The position numbers were made by a program, and so were the translations under genes. The notes under the pieces are model-generated. The model worked only from the letters and a program-made list of their open reading frames with translations, ran no database searches and was not told the DNA's origin. From Emergomyces orientalis (taxonomy: Eukaryota; Ascomycota; Eurotiomycetes; Onygenales; Ajellomycetaceae), in NCBI GenBank assembly GCA_002110485.1, contig MOWL01000089.1, positions 744,001-808,000 of the forward strand: a stretch of 64,000 nt of DNA. The letters are read 5' to 3'. This document shows, in pieces, positions 22,925-34,849 of this stretch (its first letter is position 1; every line of letters starts with the position of its first letter).

Positions 22925-23662
22925 ATGGTTAGGATTTCGGACGCCATCAAGGAAGACCACCGGTTGCTGCGGGAATATCACGACAAGATCATCCATGCTG
23001 GAGATGAAGATACGGGTACCCGTTGGGGTAACAAGGTACTTCTGTTCGCCATGCGCGACTGGTAAACAACTTCTAATTCTGGCTACTTTATGATGACAGT
23101 TCACGTGGGAACTTGCTCGTTATAGTGTTGCGGAAGAGCTTGTTGTCTACCCAGCGTTGGAAAGCTACATCGACCATGGGAAGATTATGGCAGACAAAGA
23201 TCGAAGAGAGCACGAAGAGGTCGGTCCTCACCGTTTCTACTCACATATACTTAACGTTCCCAAAACACTCCCTTCGGGAGGGAAGCTAGATGTTTGAATG
23301 GTTAACATTTGCAAACTTTTTCAAAATGATCGATGGAATAGATCAAAGAACGACTCTACAAATTCCAGAATATGTCTGCTCAGGACCCAGAGTTCCGCCC
23401 GACGCTGGATGGTATCATGGACCGTTTGAATAAACACATTGAAGAAGAAGAGGAGGAGGATCTAGCGTCTTTGGAATCTGTCATTCAACCTGAGGAGTCC
23501 GAATCGTTGGCGAAGAAATTTGAGCGAACCAAGATGTTCGTGCCGACTCGTGCGCATCCGAATGCTCCCAAAGATCCGATGTTTGAGTCTGTTGTGAGTT
23601 TCTTGGAGGCTCCTCTTGATAAGCTTCAGGATATGCTGAGGCGGTTCCCCGAGACGGAGTAA
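22925..23662 (+). CDS. Hemerythrin-like HHE cation-binding protein
   Basis: Three exons (22925..23035, 23100..23219, 23342..23662) encode 183 residues. The HHE pattern is visible: EDHRLLREYHDK (His12, His19), EELVVYPALE, DREHEEIKERLYK, and LNKHIEEEEEEDL, which supply the histidines and acidic residues expected to hold a di-iron centre in a four-helix bundle. The C-terminal 50 residues (RTKMFVPTRAHP onward) form the typical fungal extension. Such proteins are thought to bind iron or oxygen or to act in nitrosative or oxidative stress; the role in fungi is not settled. Both introns are in phase 0, with donors GTACTT and GTCGGT. Confidence 0.9.
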
Positions 23663-24432
23663 TAGTTGGGTGGCTGTTAGTGGTAGCAATCTGCTGTTCA
23701 ATTTCTTGATTTGTTCTACTAAGATAACTGTATGGAATTTTTCTTTCCTTGAAAAGCACCTTTGTGCAGAGCAAAAAAACGACATGTGCTTTGGGCGGAG
23801 GAAGGGTTATAATGTTGGGAGCGTGATTGGTTAATTGGGCGTTTCTCGACTATGTCTTGTAGTATCGAAACATGTAATGCTTAATTAACAGAGATTGAAT
23901 TTGGTATCTATCTGTGTTTACCTTTATCTGGTCAACATCAAGTGCGACGATACGTACTAGTACATATGCATACCTGTTAATCAGCTGGGCTTTCACTGCA
24001 CAACCAGGTTGAGGTCCGTGGTGTGAATGTGTTCAATGATTGAACAACCATTCAGGGTTCCATAAATGTGCCCGTTCTTGCGTAGAAAATCTTATGGGCA
24101 GAAATTGCTTTTAGGCAGCGTGCCATTGTAAACTATGACATTGCTATTTGTTGGAGGCGGGGCGGAAAGAATAGATGACTGATTGTTCAGAGCGGAATAT
24201 TTTACGGAAGTCGGTGAAGACATGTGGCCAATAGGAGAAAAGGTAATCATGCCCGTATTTTGCCATCATTAGTAATCCAAGCTTCGGCTCTTGCAGTAGT
24301 TAACGAGGATAAAAGCAATCCCTTTCTCCGCGATGCAACTATCATCGCATATTTTTTGTTTCTCAACTAATGGATGTTCCTTAGCGGGATGACCGGGCGC
24401 GATCTGACTATTTTAAAATTTCCTTCACAGCC
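23663..24432. other. Intergenic between HHE gene and ISA2
   Basis: No gene is seen in this segment. It separates two genes in the same direction and should contain the 3' UTR of the first and the promoter of ISA2. Confidence 0.5.
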
Positions 24433-25604
24433 ATGAACCAGCAGATACTTGCTTTCGCGAGCTGTCGACTGGCGCAGACTCAGGTATCGCCTGCTGCAAC
24501 CTTCGTTCGCCAATCCCGCCGCGCATTGTCTACAGCCGCGAATTCCTCCATTTCTTCCCAATACTACTCTTCGCATTCAATCCTGCCTATCCTTACGTTT
24601 CTGCACCCGTATACCTATCGTCCGAATTCTCGATGTATCCAAGTGTCCCGAAGATCCACACCTTTTCTGGCTCCAAAGCAGCAATCTGCCTTCTCGACGA
24701 CGCAACCAAAGCAGGCGACGAGGGTGGTATTGAATCCGCGGACTGACGATGAGGGGAAGCCTCTGATGATTGATATCTCTCCTCGTGCAGCGAAGGTATG
24801 GCACCTTTTTTATTATTATTTTGTGAACCCATACCTGCGATAGCCAGAACTTTGGGTTCCTAGCTCCAAACATGACATGGTTCGTTTTTGTCGAGCGTGG
24901 CAAACCATTATTCGGCTATTTAATGGGTGGACATTAAAGAACAAACACATACGACCATAGGGAGTGGAAAACAGGGCTTCCCGTCCGCTCAGCCATACTT
25001 AAGCCACTCGCCGGCCGGTTAGTAGTTGGGTGGGTGACCACCAGCGAATCCCGGCTGTCGTATGTTTTTTGGACTTTTCTCTATCTATTTTTCATACTTT
25101 TTGTATTTGTTTTATTATTTCTGGTTGCACATTTCACTTGTGTTTCGAGCAATAGGAGATTTCATGTATTTTGTGACATTTTTATAAGTCTGCTAATGTT
25201 TGATTAACTAGCGCCTACGAGAAATTACCGATCCCTCGTCGAAAAAACCTACTCTCCCAGTGATCCTGGAAGGAGTTGTACAAGATCATCTACGCGTCAC
25301 TGTATCGAGTGGTGGATGCCATGGTTTCCAGTATTTGATGACACTCGATCCCTCATCCAACATCGACCCAGAAGAGGATACAGTTTTTGAAGCCGAGCTG
25401 GAAGCTTCAGGGCAACCATCAACGGATGGAAAGCCTCTTCGTGGTGAAGCCAAAGTTGTTATGGATGCGGCATCATTGGAGCTTCTGAGCGGCAGCACGG
25501 TTGACTACACAATGGAGCTCATAGGCAGCCAGTTTAAAATTACCAACAACCCCAGGGCTACCAGTAGCTGCGGTTGTGGAACCAGTTTCGACGTCCCTGA
25601 ATAA
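24433..25604 (+). CDS. ISA2: Mitochondrial iron-sulfur assembly protein ISA2
   Basis: Two exons (24433..24795, 25212..25604) join in phase 0 to 251 residues. The N-terminal ~95 residues are basic, hydroxylated and poor in acidic residues, as in a mitochondrial targeting sequence. The second exon carries the A-type scaffold domain, with the three cysteines in SSGGCHGFQY and SSCGCGTSF. ISA proteins act late in mitochondrial Fe-S assembly, helping to form [4Fe-4S] clusters for aconitase-type and radical-SAM enzymes together with Isa1 and Iba57. The intron is 416 bp, far longer than its neighbours, because it contains a complete 5S rRNA gene on the same strand. Confidence 0.92.
24947..25065 (+). 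rRNA. 5S ribosomal RNA inside the ISA2 intron
   Basis: The 119-nt segment begins acatacgaccatagg and ends ggctgtcgtatgt. Its first nine bases (24947-24955) pair perfectly with its last nine (25057-25065), forming helix I of 5S rRNA. The conserved loop and internal promoter region (gcttcccgtccgctcagcc, then agtagttgggtgggtgacc) are present. The segment lies wholly within the intron of ISA2, on the same strand, and is followed by a T-run that fits RNA polymerase III termination. Single dispersed 5S genes are normal in filamentous ascomycetes. An intronic location means polymerase II also transcribes through it. Confidence 0.95.
25065..25070 (+). terminator. Poly-T terminator of the 5S gene
   Basis: Six T residues begin at the last base of the 5S RNA. 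A run of four or more T is the normal RNA polymerase III stop signal. Confidence 0.8.
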
Positions 25605-28600
25605 CGTTTTGACGCCGAAACTTCCGCTATATAGAGTACATATTACGTTTCAAAGAGTGCCGGGTTCCCATTTATATATATTGTATGGTTATCTCCGCTC
25701 ATTGGGTTTCTTTGGCATACTTGGGAAATGTCCATTTTACGAGCGATATATCCCCATCGTTATTGGCGGTGATATTTTGGTGATTTAAGTTCAAATGACT
25801 ATACCTCGAATAGATAATTTCTTTGGCCTACTACCACCTCCTTTTTTTCATTTACCCAATCATGCAATTTTGATACTCCCAGATTTTTCCCATTCATCTG
25901 GTGGGACATTTCATTTACGTTAATCACACTGATTGGGCATAACAGTGATTTCCGCTCCTACATTCATTGCAGCGAGCAGTACTGTTGAGTGAACTTCACC
26001 CCATGGTATATTGCCTGCGATATAAGTATTCTTCGCAAATGGGCTTCGCTTTCCCCTATTCCCTTTGACCTATTCAAAGGAACGGCACCCTTCCAACCAC
26101 ATATCGAGGACAAATATATTTCCAACCTCGTCCTCCCCATCTTCTCTCCCTTCCTAATATTTTCCTATTTATTCAGCCCACAGGCTACTTGCGCTTCTGC
26201 ACCAACTTACTATATATTTTTTACTCTATTTTATCTTTCCTATGCTGCTCAGCAGCCTTTCGACTACTAGGGTCGAATATCTATGACCCACTCTTTACCC
26301 GACATCCTCCTGTGGTAGAAACGGGTTTCCATCACGGTACATTTCGGGTACTTCCCGGCTTGGCGGCATTTCTTCCATATGACCCTGGGCAGCGTTCACA
26401 TACTAGGCTCCTTAAACGACAAATGTCGACATGAGCCGATGCTAAGTACTGAAAGACGATTGTCGATAACTTTACCACCCATCGCCAGAGAGGGTTGAAG
26501 GGTACGTATGGTTGATTCGACGGTGTATTCTACAGTCCGCGTATAAACTGGAGTATTTTCGCTATTTGCTCTGCTATGCGCCATCATTCGCCTTAGTCGA
26601 CGAAGGCGCTACGAAATGGAAGCCTCCATCGGAGGCGTTATCGATAGTGTGAGCAAAACTTTTCGTTGCTCGCAACTGTCTCGGATAAGAAGTGCTTCCC
26701 TTAACCGAGTCTGCCCTAAGGAATAGGGACTTGTATGTCCCCGTCGCTCATTGCTATTTACTGAACACATCATATTGTGTTTGATAGCAGACCTCCTTCT
26801 CGAGACTATTAGACAACCTAACGGCTTCACAAGAGGCAAAGTTTCCTTTGGGGCCTGCCACCCAAGGACGCCCTTACACATGCGCAGACAGGTACGAAGA
26901 TATATCATGACAAGCGCCGTCAATGTCTCCCTCTCCCTTCTGATGATTACGAATAACGAAGGCTAATACAAATATCCAACCTCATGGTTTTTGCAATAAA
27001 CTATCCTTGTCCTCCAAGGGCTCAAGTTTCTTTTCGATATGAAAATATTTGAGTGAGGCATTTGTCCTTAGATGTTCTAACTGTTGGGCTTTGGACAGGA
27101 TCCTATGATCATTCAGTGGATCGAAATTGTCATTGGATACCATCATATGGATTGGCTGGATTTCTCTGTTGGGCAGATATACTGAGCAGAGAACAAAAGA
27201 CACCACTCGCCATGATGTCCCAGCAGTGATCCCCACCTATTACACCGATGATACTGGGACTACAACATCTTGATTATCATTCCTTGGGGAATTTCTTATT
27301 CTCAACAATCTCTTGAGCATTTGTTTTTATACGGATGAACCACGAATCCGTTCGTGGAAGCAAGCCCTGATGCTCCCTCCCGTTGGTTTATTAATGTGAA
27401 ATTACACACCCACATTTTATCAAGATCGGTTGGCCACCGCTGCTGCTATGGAGATGTCCTTTTCATTTTCTGGTACAGACGATGATCATCCTCGCAATAC
27501 AACAATCGCACCAGCGTTGCGTTCTATTGGTGTCCCGTGCAATGTGCCCTCAGGATTAAGTTGCTGTGGCCCCTGAGTTCATATGGATCGCGAGAACTCA
27601 GTCCCACCGAAACGACCAATGCGACAAGACTCAGAATGTGTGGGCAGGCGGGGGGGGATGGTTCCCGGCAAGTATGTCCAGCAGACCATTGATATCTCCA
27701 ATGCTCGCGGATTCGAATACCTTGGCTCTTGTTTGTGGTTGGTTAGCCAAAACGCCAGCCCCCATTTGAATATATTGGTTTGTGCTTCGATTTTCCAAAC
27801 CGGCCATACCACAGAAACAAGCAAACACCGGGTCGTCATTTTTTGTTGCTTTTCCATGAACAGGCTGCGACGCTTGCTCAGGGAATGGGGGACGCCAACA
27901 GGACCGTCCGAACTTAATACAATCGGTTTATCGATGGTCAGCCTTTTCAGGTTCGAAAGGGACGGACACGATAGCGTTACTGTGGCCCCTATGGAGAGGA
28001 CCATCTTCCGGTCGCATATGCTGACTTCTTCGTTTACTGCGCTATAACACCCTGCTACTGCATCTTTAATGGAACTCCCTGCTAAACAAGGAAATTACTT
28101 GGTACTATACCATCTACGGATGGATTTCCTTGCGCCTAACCTCCTGGACAAGGGCGCTATCGGTATTTGCGACTTATGTATTCTAGCAACTCACGTACTT
28201 CTGCAATAGTCGCCGGTTTGCCACTTCGTGAGAGTTTATAACAAAGACAATGCAAGCAGGAAATGTACAACGCATCTTCAAAACACGTCCTAATATGACA
28301 TACAGCCAAGAGGGGCACATTTGTCGTGCTGTCCTTCCAGAATCGCCGTCTGATCGTCGTCTAAAACACAACAGGAAGATTTCATATTGCTCGCGAATGT
28401 CGGAGGTTTGAGGAAATATCGATATATCAGGAGATATTATCGAGGTATAGAAACATGTCATATTTTAGCACCCTCCAGTTCCTCATTCCACAACCTCATC
28501 AGTTATAGCACGTATGTTTTCGTGATTACAGACACTTCGCCAGCATCTCGCATTTGATATTTCCGAGTTCCACAAATTTACAACTTCCAAATATCGATCA

Positions 28601-30292
28601 ACCAGGAAGTATTGGCATCCGATGAGGAGAGGAGTTTATTAACATGGCGTTAAAATTTGTTTTCTTCCCTTGATGAATGTTTGTGAGTCCTTGTCCTTCC
28701 CAGGTTTAAAGGTGATTATCAAATCGCCTTAAACCGACCAGAGCTCTCAACTACCTAAATGTATTACAGCTTCACAGAAATCTACCTGGACGATGTCGTA
28801 CACCCACCATTCAGATCAGGAAACAGCTATCTTCCGAATGTTGTTGTCTCCACCTAATGTGATGGAAAATTTAAAGGGCGTTGCCAGCCAGTGGATATTC
28901 ATCAAGAGTGGTTGGACAAAAGATGAAATCTGAGCCATGGTCTCGAGTAGTATGCTTGCACTTCAAGCAGCCCAGTTGTGCATGAGGATTTTTATATTTG
29001 TCATACTGCCTGGTGCTTGAACGGCTTGCTGTTGCACGACAGTATCGAATAAATCGGGTTCATTTGGAATTTCGACATACCCTTTTAGATGTCAGTTGGA
29101 TAGAAACAGGCGGCTAGCACCAAGTTTTTAGCATACTTTTTTAGGTTGAAAGTTTGTTAAATTCCCTCCCTTTTCATAGATACAGTTTTACCCCATCGCT
29201 GATACAGGTCCTCATCGTCTTACTTTTGGGGAATTCGTCTGTGGTTAATTATAAACCCAGAAAGTCCGCAATTGGCAGCAGATACATGCCACGCACCCGA
29301 TCAGGTAGACAGCCACCAACTCCAAAAGCTCCGAAACTGCAAGTGAAGAAAAATTATTTACGGAGCTACCACATCCTAACTCCGTGCCAACGAACTTCCC
29401 AAGCACTCTGTGACCCCTACCGCCATCTACTGAATGGCGACGACTCACGTTATTCTCCTCTAAGAATTACTCACCCAGAGGGCCTAAAGGTACCTGTCGC
29501 GAACACACAATAGGGCAGTCGGGAACGGGAGGCTGCTCAAACAGCCTCGACTCTTTGTTTCTCTCTACCATGCGCACCATTCGCACATCAGCAATTTTAA
29601 CCATCTTAACTAACAATCTAAGGTGTTAACATTGCATTACTGACGAACAGGTATCGTAATCGCCAAGGGTACGGGGCGTGGGTGAACTGTCAATAGGCCA
29701 ACAATGGCGAGGCTAGTTTATTTAATAAAAATCTTGCCGAAAGCAAAGTCCACACACCTATTACTTGGCTGTCCGTCTACAAGGGCTATCTTGTTCGTTT
29801 AACCTGGGAAAATCTCCTCTCCGCCTTGGACTGGATTCTCAATGGTTCGTGAGGATAACTTGGGTTGTTTGCATATCCCTTGGTTCGCGGCCCCTCCGGG
29901 GGTGGGGGGGCAGTTCGTATGTGCAGTGATTCCGTCTATCCAGAGCCTTTGAAGCATTTTTGAAGGAGCGACTGACGGCGGGTTTAAAGATCCAGGCAAG
30001 TAGGCCTTAGGATTACATGATGAATTTTTATATACTGCAAGTCCATGGCAGCACATACATCACCGTGTAATGTTGGAGAAGGGTACAGAGGATCTTCGGG
30101 GTACATCACTGTGGCGACAGGAAGGGATTAGCGGTTGCCAAAAAAATCCTTTGTGCAATCACTACGCCTCATTCTTCTCCATATTTCCGATTCTTTTCCC
30201 GTATCCCTGAAAGACTCACTCTTCTATTCGCGACTATGATTTGGCGAAAAGACCGATATTTTTAAGATGCCATTTTCCTATTCTGTTACAAG
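25605..30292. other. Gene-poor region, first part
   Basis: No conserved gene is recognised. Open stretches occur on both strands, for example an ATG-initiated frame of 154 codons at 27583-28047 (+), which overlaps an equally long antisense frame and has no known motif. A frame from 29286 starts MPRTRSGRQPP and has 75 codons. None could be supported as a real gene. Sequence is of mixed composition and no transposase or reverse transcriptase motif was seen. Confidence 0.45.
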
Positions 30293-30374
30293 GATAGGCT
30301 GCATGAAGTGGATAGAGATATCAGTAAGGCCTCGATCGAGGACGCGTTAGATACCCTGCGGTTGAACATTTCGG
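30293..30374 (+). pseudogene. Possible exon remnant
   Basis: After an acceptor-like ttacaag, the segment reads RLHEVDRDISKASIEDALDT in one frame and ends at a GTATGT donor. It has coding character but no recognised family. It may belong with the coding remnants at 30857 and 31771. Confidence 0.25.
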
Positions 30375-30856
30375 GTATGTACTTTCGCCCTAGGCACGGC
30401 TTAGTTCTCCATCCGCACGTACCGCTCTCAGCAGCTAGCAACAAGTGATGCAATATTGGGATTGTCCGCGTGGATGGAGTTTTTCAGGAAAGTTTATTGC
30501 TATTCCGCTTCTCTCGCTACCTATCTCCTTGTCGAGGGTCTTCACTTCGAAGAAGTAGCGCAATTCAACCTTATTCAGTTTCGTTGTACTTTTTCCGGTG
30601 ACATATTCAAGCCATGAATCATGCTATGATGTGAACCGATTGTGGATTACCCATTTCGCACCCTTTGATCATCCTTGCGTCATTTTATCATAGGATTAAG
30701 CTCTTAGAAAGGGCTGTTATCCTTAGGATTATTCTGGACGCCGTTCCTTAGAGGAGTGAGTGATCTTGCTTTATCACCAATCCCTCGAAGTCTCCGTCCA
30801 GGATTGGTAAAATCCCCCCCAGCCCTTCCACTTTGACTCGACAGATATTTTTTTAG

Positions 30857-30988
30857 GCCTCCTATGCCAATGGACTTGAAGTAGAGGGTGACCCATTACG
30901 AAACGCTTGGGAAGCGTATCTTGTGGGCGAGTTGCTGGAGACCGTTGAAGAAACCGTTGCCCATCAAACCCTTGTTTTTTTGAGATAG
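30857..30988 (+). pseudogene. Possible exon remnant with acceptor
   Basis: Following a T-rich stretch ending in TAG, the frame reads ASYANGLEVEGDPLRNAWEA and continues through YLVGELLETVEETVAHQTL before a stop at 30986. Protein-like composition supports a former exon. The family is not recognised. Confidence 0.3.
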
Positions 30989-31770
30989 ATGAGCTACCTC
31001 GGCCTGACAAACTCATGTTTGAGGAAGTGATATGTGGGCATTCAGGCAGGGGCAGTTCTTCATTTGACTCGCTCGAATAAAAACCATACCATCCTGCCGT
31101 CGAAGACTTTCACTTTTCTTGAGATTAAAGAGTGTCTAGCGGAGGCAGGGTGAGGGTAATCATTATATGCTGAGAAGGTGTCAGTTCCACCGACCCACAT
31201 CAGCTGCTCGATGCCATGCGGATTAGAGTCGCTAGATATATACCCTCTGCAATTCTCGGATACGTTATGCGAACTGTATAGGCCTTGCCGCTTGGGTTTT
31301 GACTCCAAAAATCGGATTACAGTCGATGGCCCTTCGTGAAGCATAATTCTAACATGAATATGCCCTCTGATATTCGGCCAGGCCGCTTTCTCTCGTTGAC
31401 GAGGTATTTGTATCATCCATCCGCCATAGTTTGGGAATCTGTCTAGTTCTCCACCCTTCATACGCTGTACGAGGTGAGAAGCCAGAGTCTATAGCGGTGT
31501 GGTGGCTACTATTACAGTACGGAAATCCATAAGATGTGTTTGTTAAGGCTTTGGAGCTTGGGTTATAATGCCACTAGAGCTTAGAAAGACATGGAGTACC
31601 TTGTGTCGTTTCCCACGGCAAATTTTGATGCGTTTGTGGAAACGTCGGGACCTGCTAATTAACGCCACGAAGGCGTTAGAACACACAAATTGCTGCTGCC
31701 GTTGCAACTTCGCTTTTTTTCATTTCGGTTTCCTGCAAACTTCGACATAGACCTGCCCTCAGTGTTGTTT

Positions 31771-32994
31771 CTACTCCAGTTTGGCATCCCAGTATCCATT
31801 ACTGCAATAGCCTCCGATCTAACATTTCATTGTCAAATCATTGCATCTAATGAACCTTTAGCCAAATTCAGGGGGGATAGCAAAAAGGTCTACATGTACA
31901 CCAAAGACAACCCTACATCCATTCCTCTTGAACAGACCCTTGTGTCGATAGTCTGCGCCCTAAAACTATGAGAGTTGATGTGTATCGCGCCTGTGTTGCT
32001 AACCTAGTGGTACATGAAAACAACATTATCAACATGCTTCATCACACCAAATTCAACAAGCATCAGCTTGATGAATATGACTTTATATATGCAGCTCCTG
32101 ACAGACTTTTCATAATATATGAACCTCCTGGGCTGGGAAACCCAATTTCAGTACTCATATTATCCTTCCCATTATACGATCCTTTGGTGTCCAAGACAAT
32201 AGGAATCAGGTCTTACTCACTTCATCCACAAATAAAGCAATCAATCAACTGCCGCTTTACCTCTACAATATTCTTGCTGATATCAATGGGGATTACCTCA
32301 AGAGGTGGGCTTCCCATCCTCGTGGGCTTGTCCAGTTTTGGTGGCTGCCCTCCTTTTCTCGTTCCTGGTGTCGGCTACTGCCTCGACTCCTAGCGATCAT
32401 TTTCCGGCAAGCTGCTAACCAGTTGCCAGGGTTGCAGAATTGTTGCAACGCCAATACGCTGCCAAAATAATTTATTCAGTGTTACCAAATCACCCTCAAT
32501 GCGCCATGGAAACTCCGTGTGCTCTCGCTTGAATACGATGAGCCTCTGTGGGAGGGCTTACGACATTGAGATCCTCTCTAACGGGCTCCACTTATTGACA
32601 GTGGTGATTCATTGATGGCCTCTGGTTCGGAGATTTTCGTGGTGGGCAAATTATTCACAACTAGAGCGTTCTCTGGACTGCCATCACTGACCAGCCTGAC
32701 AGCAAAACATAAACGCTATTTGAGCCTTTTTTTCTCTTGGCAAAGAGTCAGGTGATCCCATTCTCACCAGTGTGGTCAGCTGAGCTACGCGATGGGCCAA
32801 TTGACGTGCAACCTGGGCGAGTTGAAGATGCCATGTAAGGGTTCTGTTTGCCCTTCAGCCCACTGAAACATCAGAGTCAGGTTCTACTGGCTTCCAAAGC
32901 GTTCAACTTCGAGCTCGACCTTAACAGATATTACGGATACCCCTTCCCTTCCCAAGGAGATCTGCGAATGGCCCAGAAAGGTTTCAATCTGTAA
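31771..32994 (+). pseudogene. Decayed unrecognised gene, about 400 codons in shifted frames
   Basis: A chain of coding-like segments runs along the + strand. The first covers 31771-31968 (FGIPVSITAIASDLTFHCQ, then KKVYMYTKDNPTSIPLEQTL). A second frame from 31968 reads MRVDVYRACVANLVVHENN and DFIYAAPDRLFIIYEPPGLG. A third, from about 32234, reads NQLPLYLYNILADINGDYLK and WASHPRGLVQFWWLPSFSRS. A frame from about 32614 reads MASGSEIFVVGKLFTTRAFS. The last segment contains FSPVWSAELRDGPIDVQPGR and, after a TAA, ELDLNRYYGYPFPSQGDLRM, ending at 32994. Order and orientation are consistent with one former gene broken by several indels and stops. No domain was recognised. Confidence 0.4.
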
Positions 32995-33259
32995 TGTCCG
33001 AGACAAACCAAGTTTTCTTAATAGCCCTGCAGCCTAGATATTAGCAGGGTTAATAAAATTGCATTGTCAATCAATGTATTGATGCCAGCAGTGAAAGATC
33101 TGAGGTTTTATTTCTATATGTCTTCTGACCTCAATAATTACCCAGCATTTCCAAGTTGATGCTCATATGAGAGAGAGATTTTGGGCATCAGGATCTCACT
33201 TTCATGCACCGCAATCTATATGTTGGTTCAGTTCACAATTGTGAATACTTTGAAAAACA

Positions 33260-33382
33260 TATGTGCCAGACTGGGACAAGTATGATCTTAACTATGTCAA
33301 GTACGGTGGTGTTGCGGCAGAGCCTCTCAATCAACTTGATGATGTAGGCGTCTATCTTCTTCTTATTCGTGGCTCTGATTAG
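33260..33382 (+). pseudogene. Coding remnant
   Basis: This frame reads YVPDWDKYDLNYVKYGGVAA and then EPLNQLDDVGVYLLLIRGSD before a TAG. It has strong protein character over 40 codons and lies 270 bp downstream of the previous decayed gene on the same strand. It could be the C-terminal part of that gene or of another. No family was recognised. Confidence 0.3.
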
Positions 33383-34849
33383 GATATCTTGTGGTCTATC
33401 CACCGAAAATCTACATGAGCTTGTGCTGTGTATCAGAACACTGGTCATTATAACATACATACGTCGTTTTAATTGTATGCAGGCCCAGTATTGGCGTTCG
33501 ACCAACGGCCAATGCAAAATAGTCGGCATATCCCTACCTGCTGTTGGCTCAGCGATCAATCATAAATAAGGAAGCGTTTTACAATTCCCAATAAGAAAGT
33601 TATACGGTTTCACCCCTACGCCCGGCACAAGGCATCATCCCTTTCAAAATTACATACCTCAAAAGTCTTCTTCAGGGTACAAACAGGTTCAAGTGCTCGT
33701 TTTGCCAGACTTGGCACCATTCCAGTTGAACTCTTCGGGCTTGTGAACGACCCTTTCACCTCTTTTACTTTTAGTCTCGGCTCTCCAAGAAGATGGGCAT
33801 GCGGTGTTCATTATCTTGCTCCAAACCGAAGTTCATATCACCAGAACCGCTGAATCAACTCAATTGACCTAATTGCTGTTGGTATAGCTTCTGAGGCTCA
33901 GTTACAGTCATGGTTGGACAAGCCGACTTTCTTCCGCACCCTTGGTCCATTTCTCATGACCTGACTTGAACAGATGAAACCAAATGTGGATCAAGTGTGG
34001 ATGACACATTCTGGCGGCCCATTGACCTCCGAGGCTTGCTTCTGTTGTCTCTGTGGGTCCAGAACTGGCTCGTGCTTCTAAAAGAAACTCTTTTTCGCTG
34101 CTTCTAGCGGTTGATGGAAAATGGTGCGTCGCGATATAAGAAAAGCTACAGCCAAAGGTATTCCAATGTACTTGGAATGAGGCGTCCGAAATCGCCGTTC
34201 CGCTGTTAATCCTTAGGTGCTTGGTATTTGTATCATGCATCTACTTCCAAAACTTTTATTTTATTTTACAAGTGATGTAACTTCTACCAAGTCAATGTTA
34301 AGTTTCGAGCAGTGTCGTCTGCTCAGGGAATTAGGGCACGATCGGTCACGTGGATTTCTCCTTCAAATAAATGTACCTCAGCAGTTCCTCGCCCCGCAGA
34401 TCCTTAATGATTTTGACGAAGAGGATTGTATTTATCAAACTAACATTAAGGAATAGGGGGAAGGAGTGAGCGTGGCCAAAGGGAAGAGTTATCAGGTGAA
34501 ATCCCTGGTAATGGAGGAATTCCTTAAACCTCGCGTTCTCTTGTCCCACAGCCTTTTTCAGGCCTCCAAAAACAAGCTCCAACGCCTCGCAGGAGGTGGG
34601 TTTGCTTTATCGTGACAAAAACAATGTTACCCGATATGAAGGCCATTGAACCGATGAGGCCGGGAATTCATCTATGATAGCGCTCAAGTAAACATTGGAT
34701 GGGATTAGTATCTGTCTCCATTCTCTTCTGGCTGGGCCACTGCTTCTCATGCCGCAATTGTCTTTGTTGCGCACGGTGTGATTCTGGCAGCAATACTGGC
34801 ACCTCTCAACAGGGGGAGGGCAACACAAATTTCCGCATTTTTCATCTTC
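33383..34849. other. Gene-poor segment with weak coding traces
   Basis: Short + strand traces are visible. One, around 34160-34250, reads NEASEIAVPLLILRCLVFV. Others are MLSFEQCRLLRELGHDRS near 34290 and a 50-codon frame ending near 34615 with LLSHSLFQASKNKLQRLAGG. They cannot be linked into a gene. Confidence 0.3.

Noticed and set aside
27579..28047. Overlapping open frames of 154 (+) and 141 (-) codons
   Set aside because: Both strands are open over the same interval, neither has a recognised motif or splice-supported extension, and they sit in a gene-poor region.
28183..29513. Possible retroelement remnants
   Set aside because: No reverse transcriptase, integrase or protease motif and no matching long terminal repeats could be found by eye.
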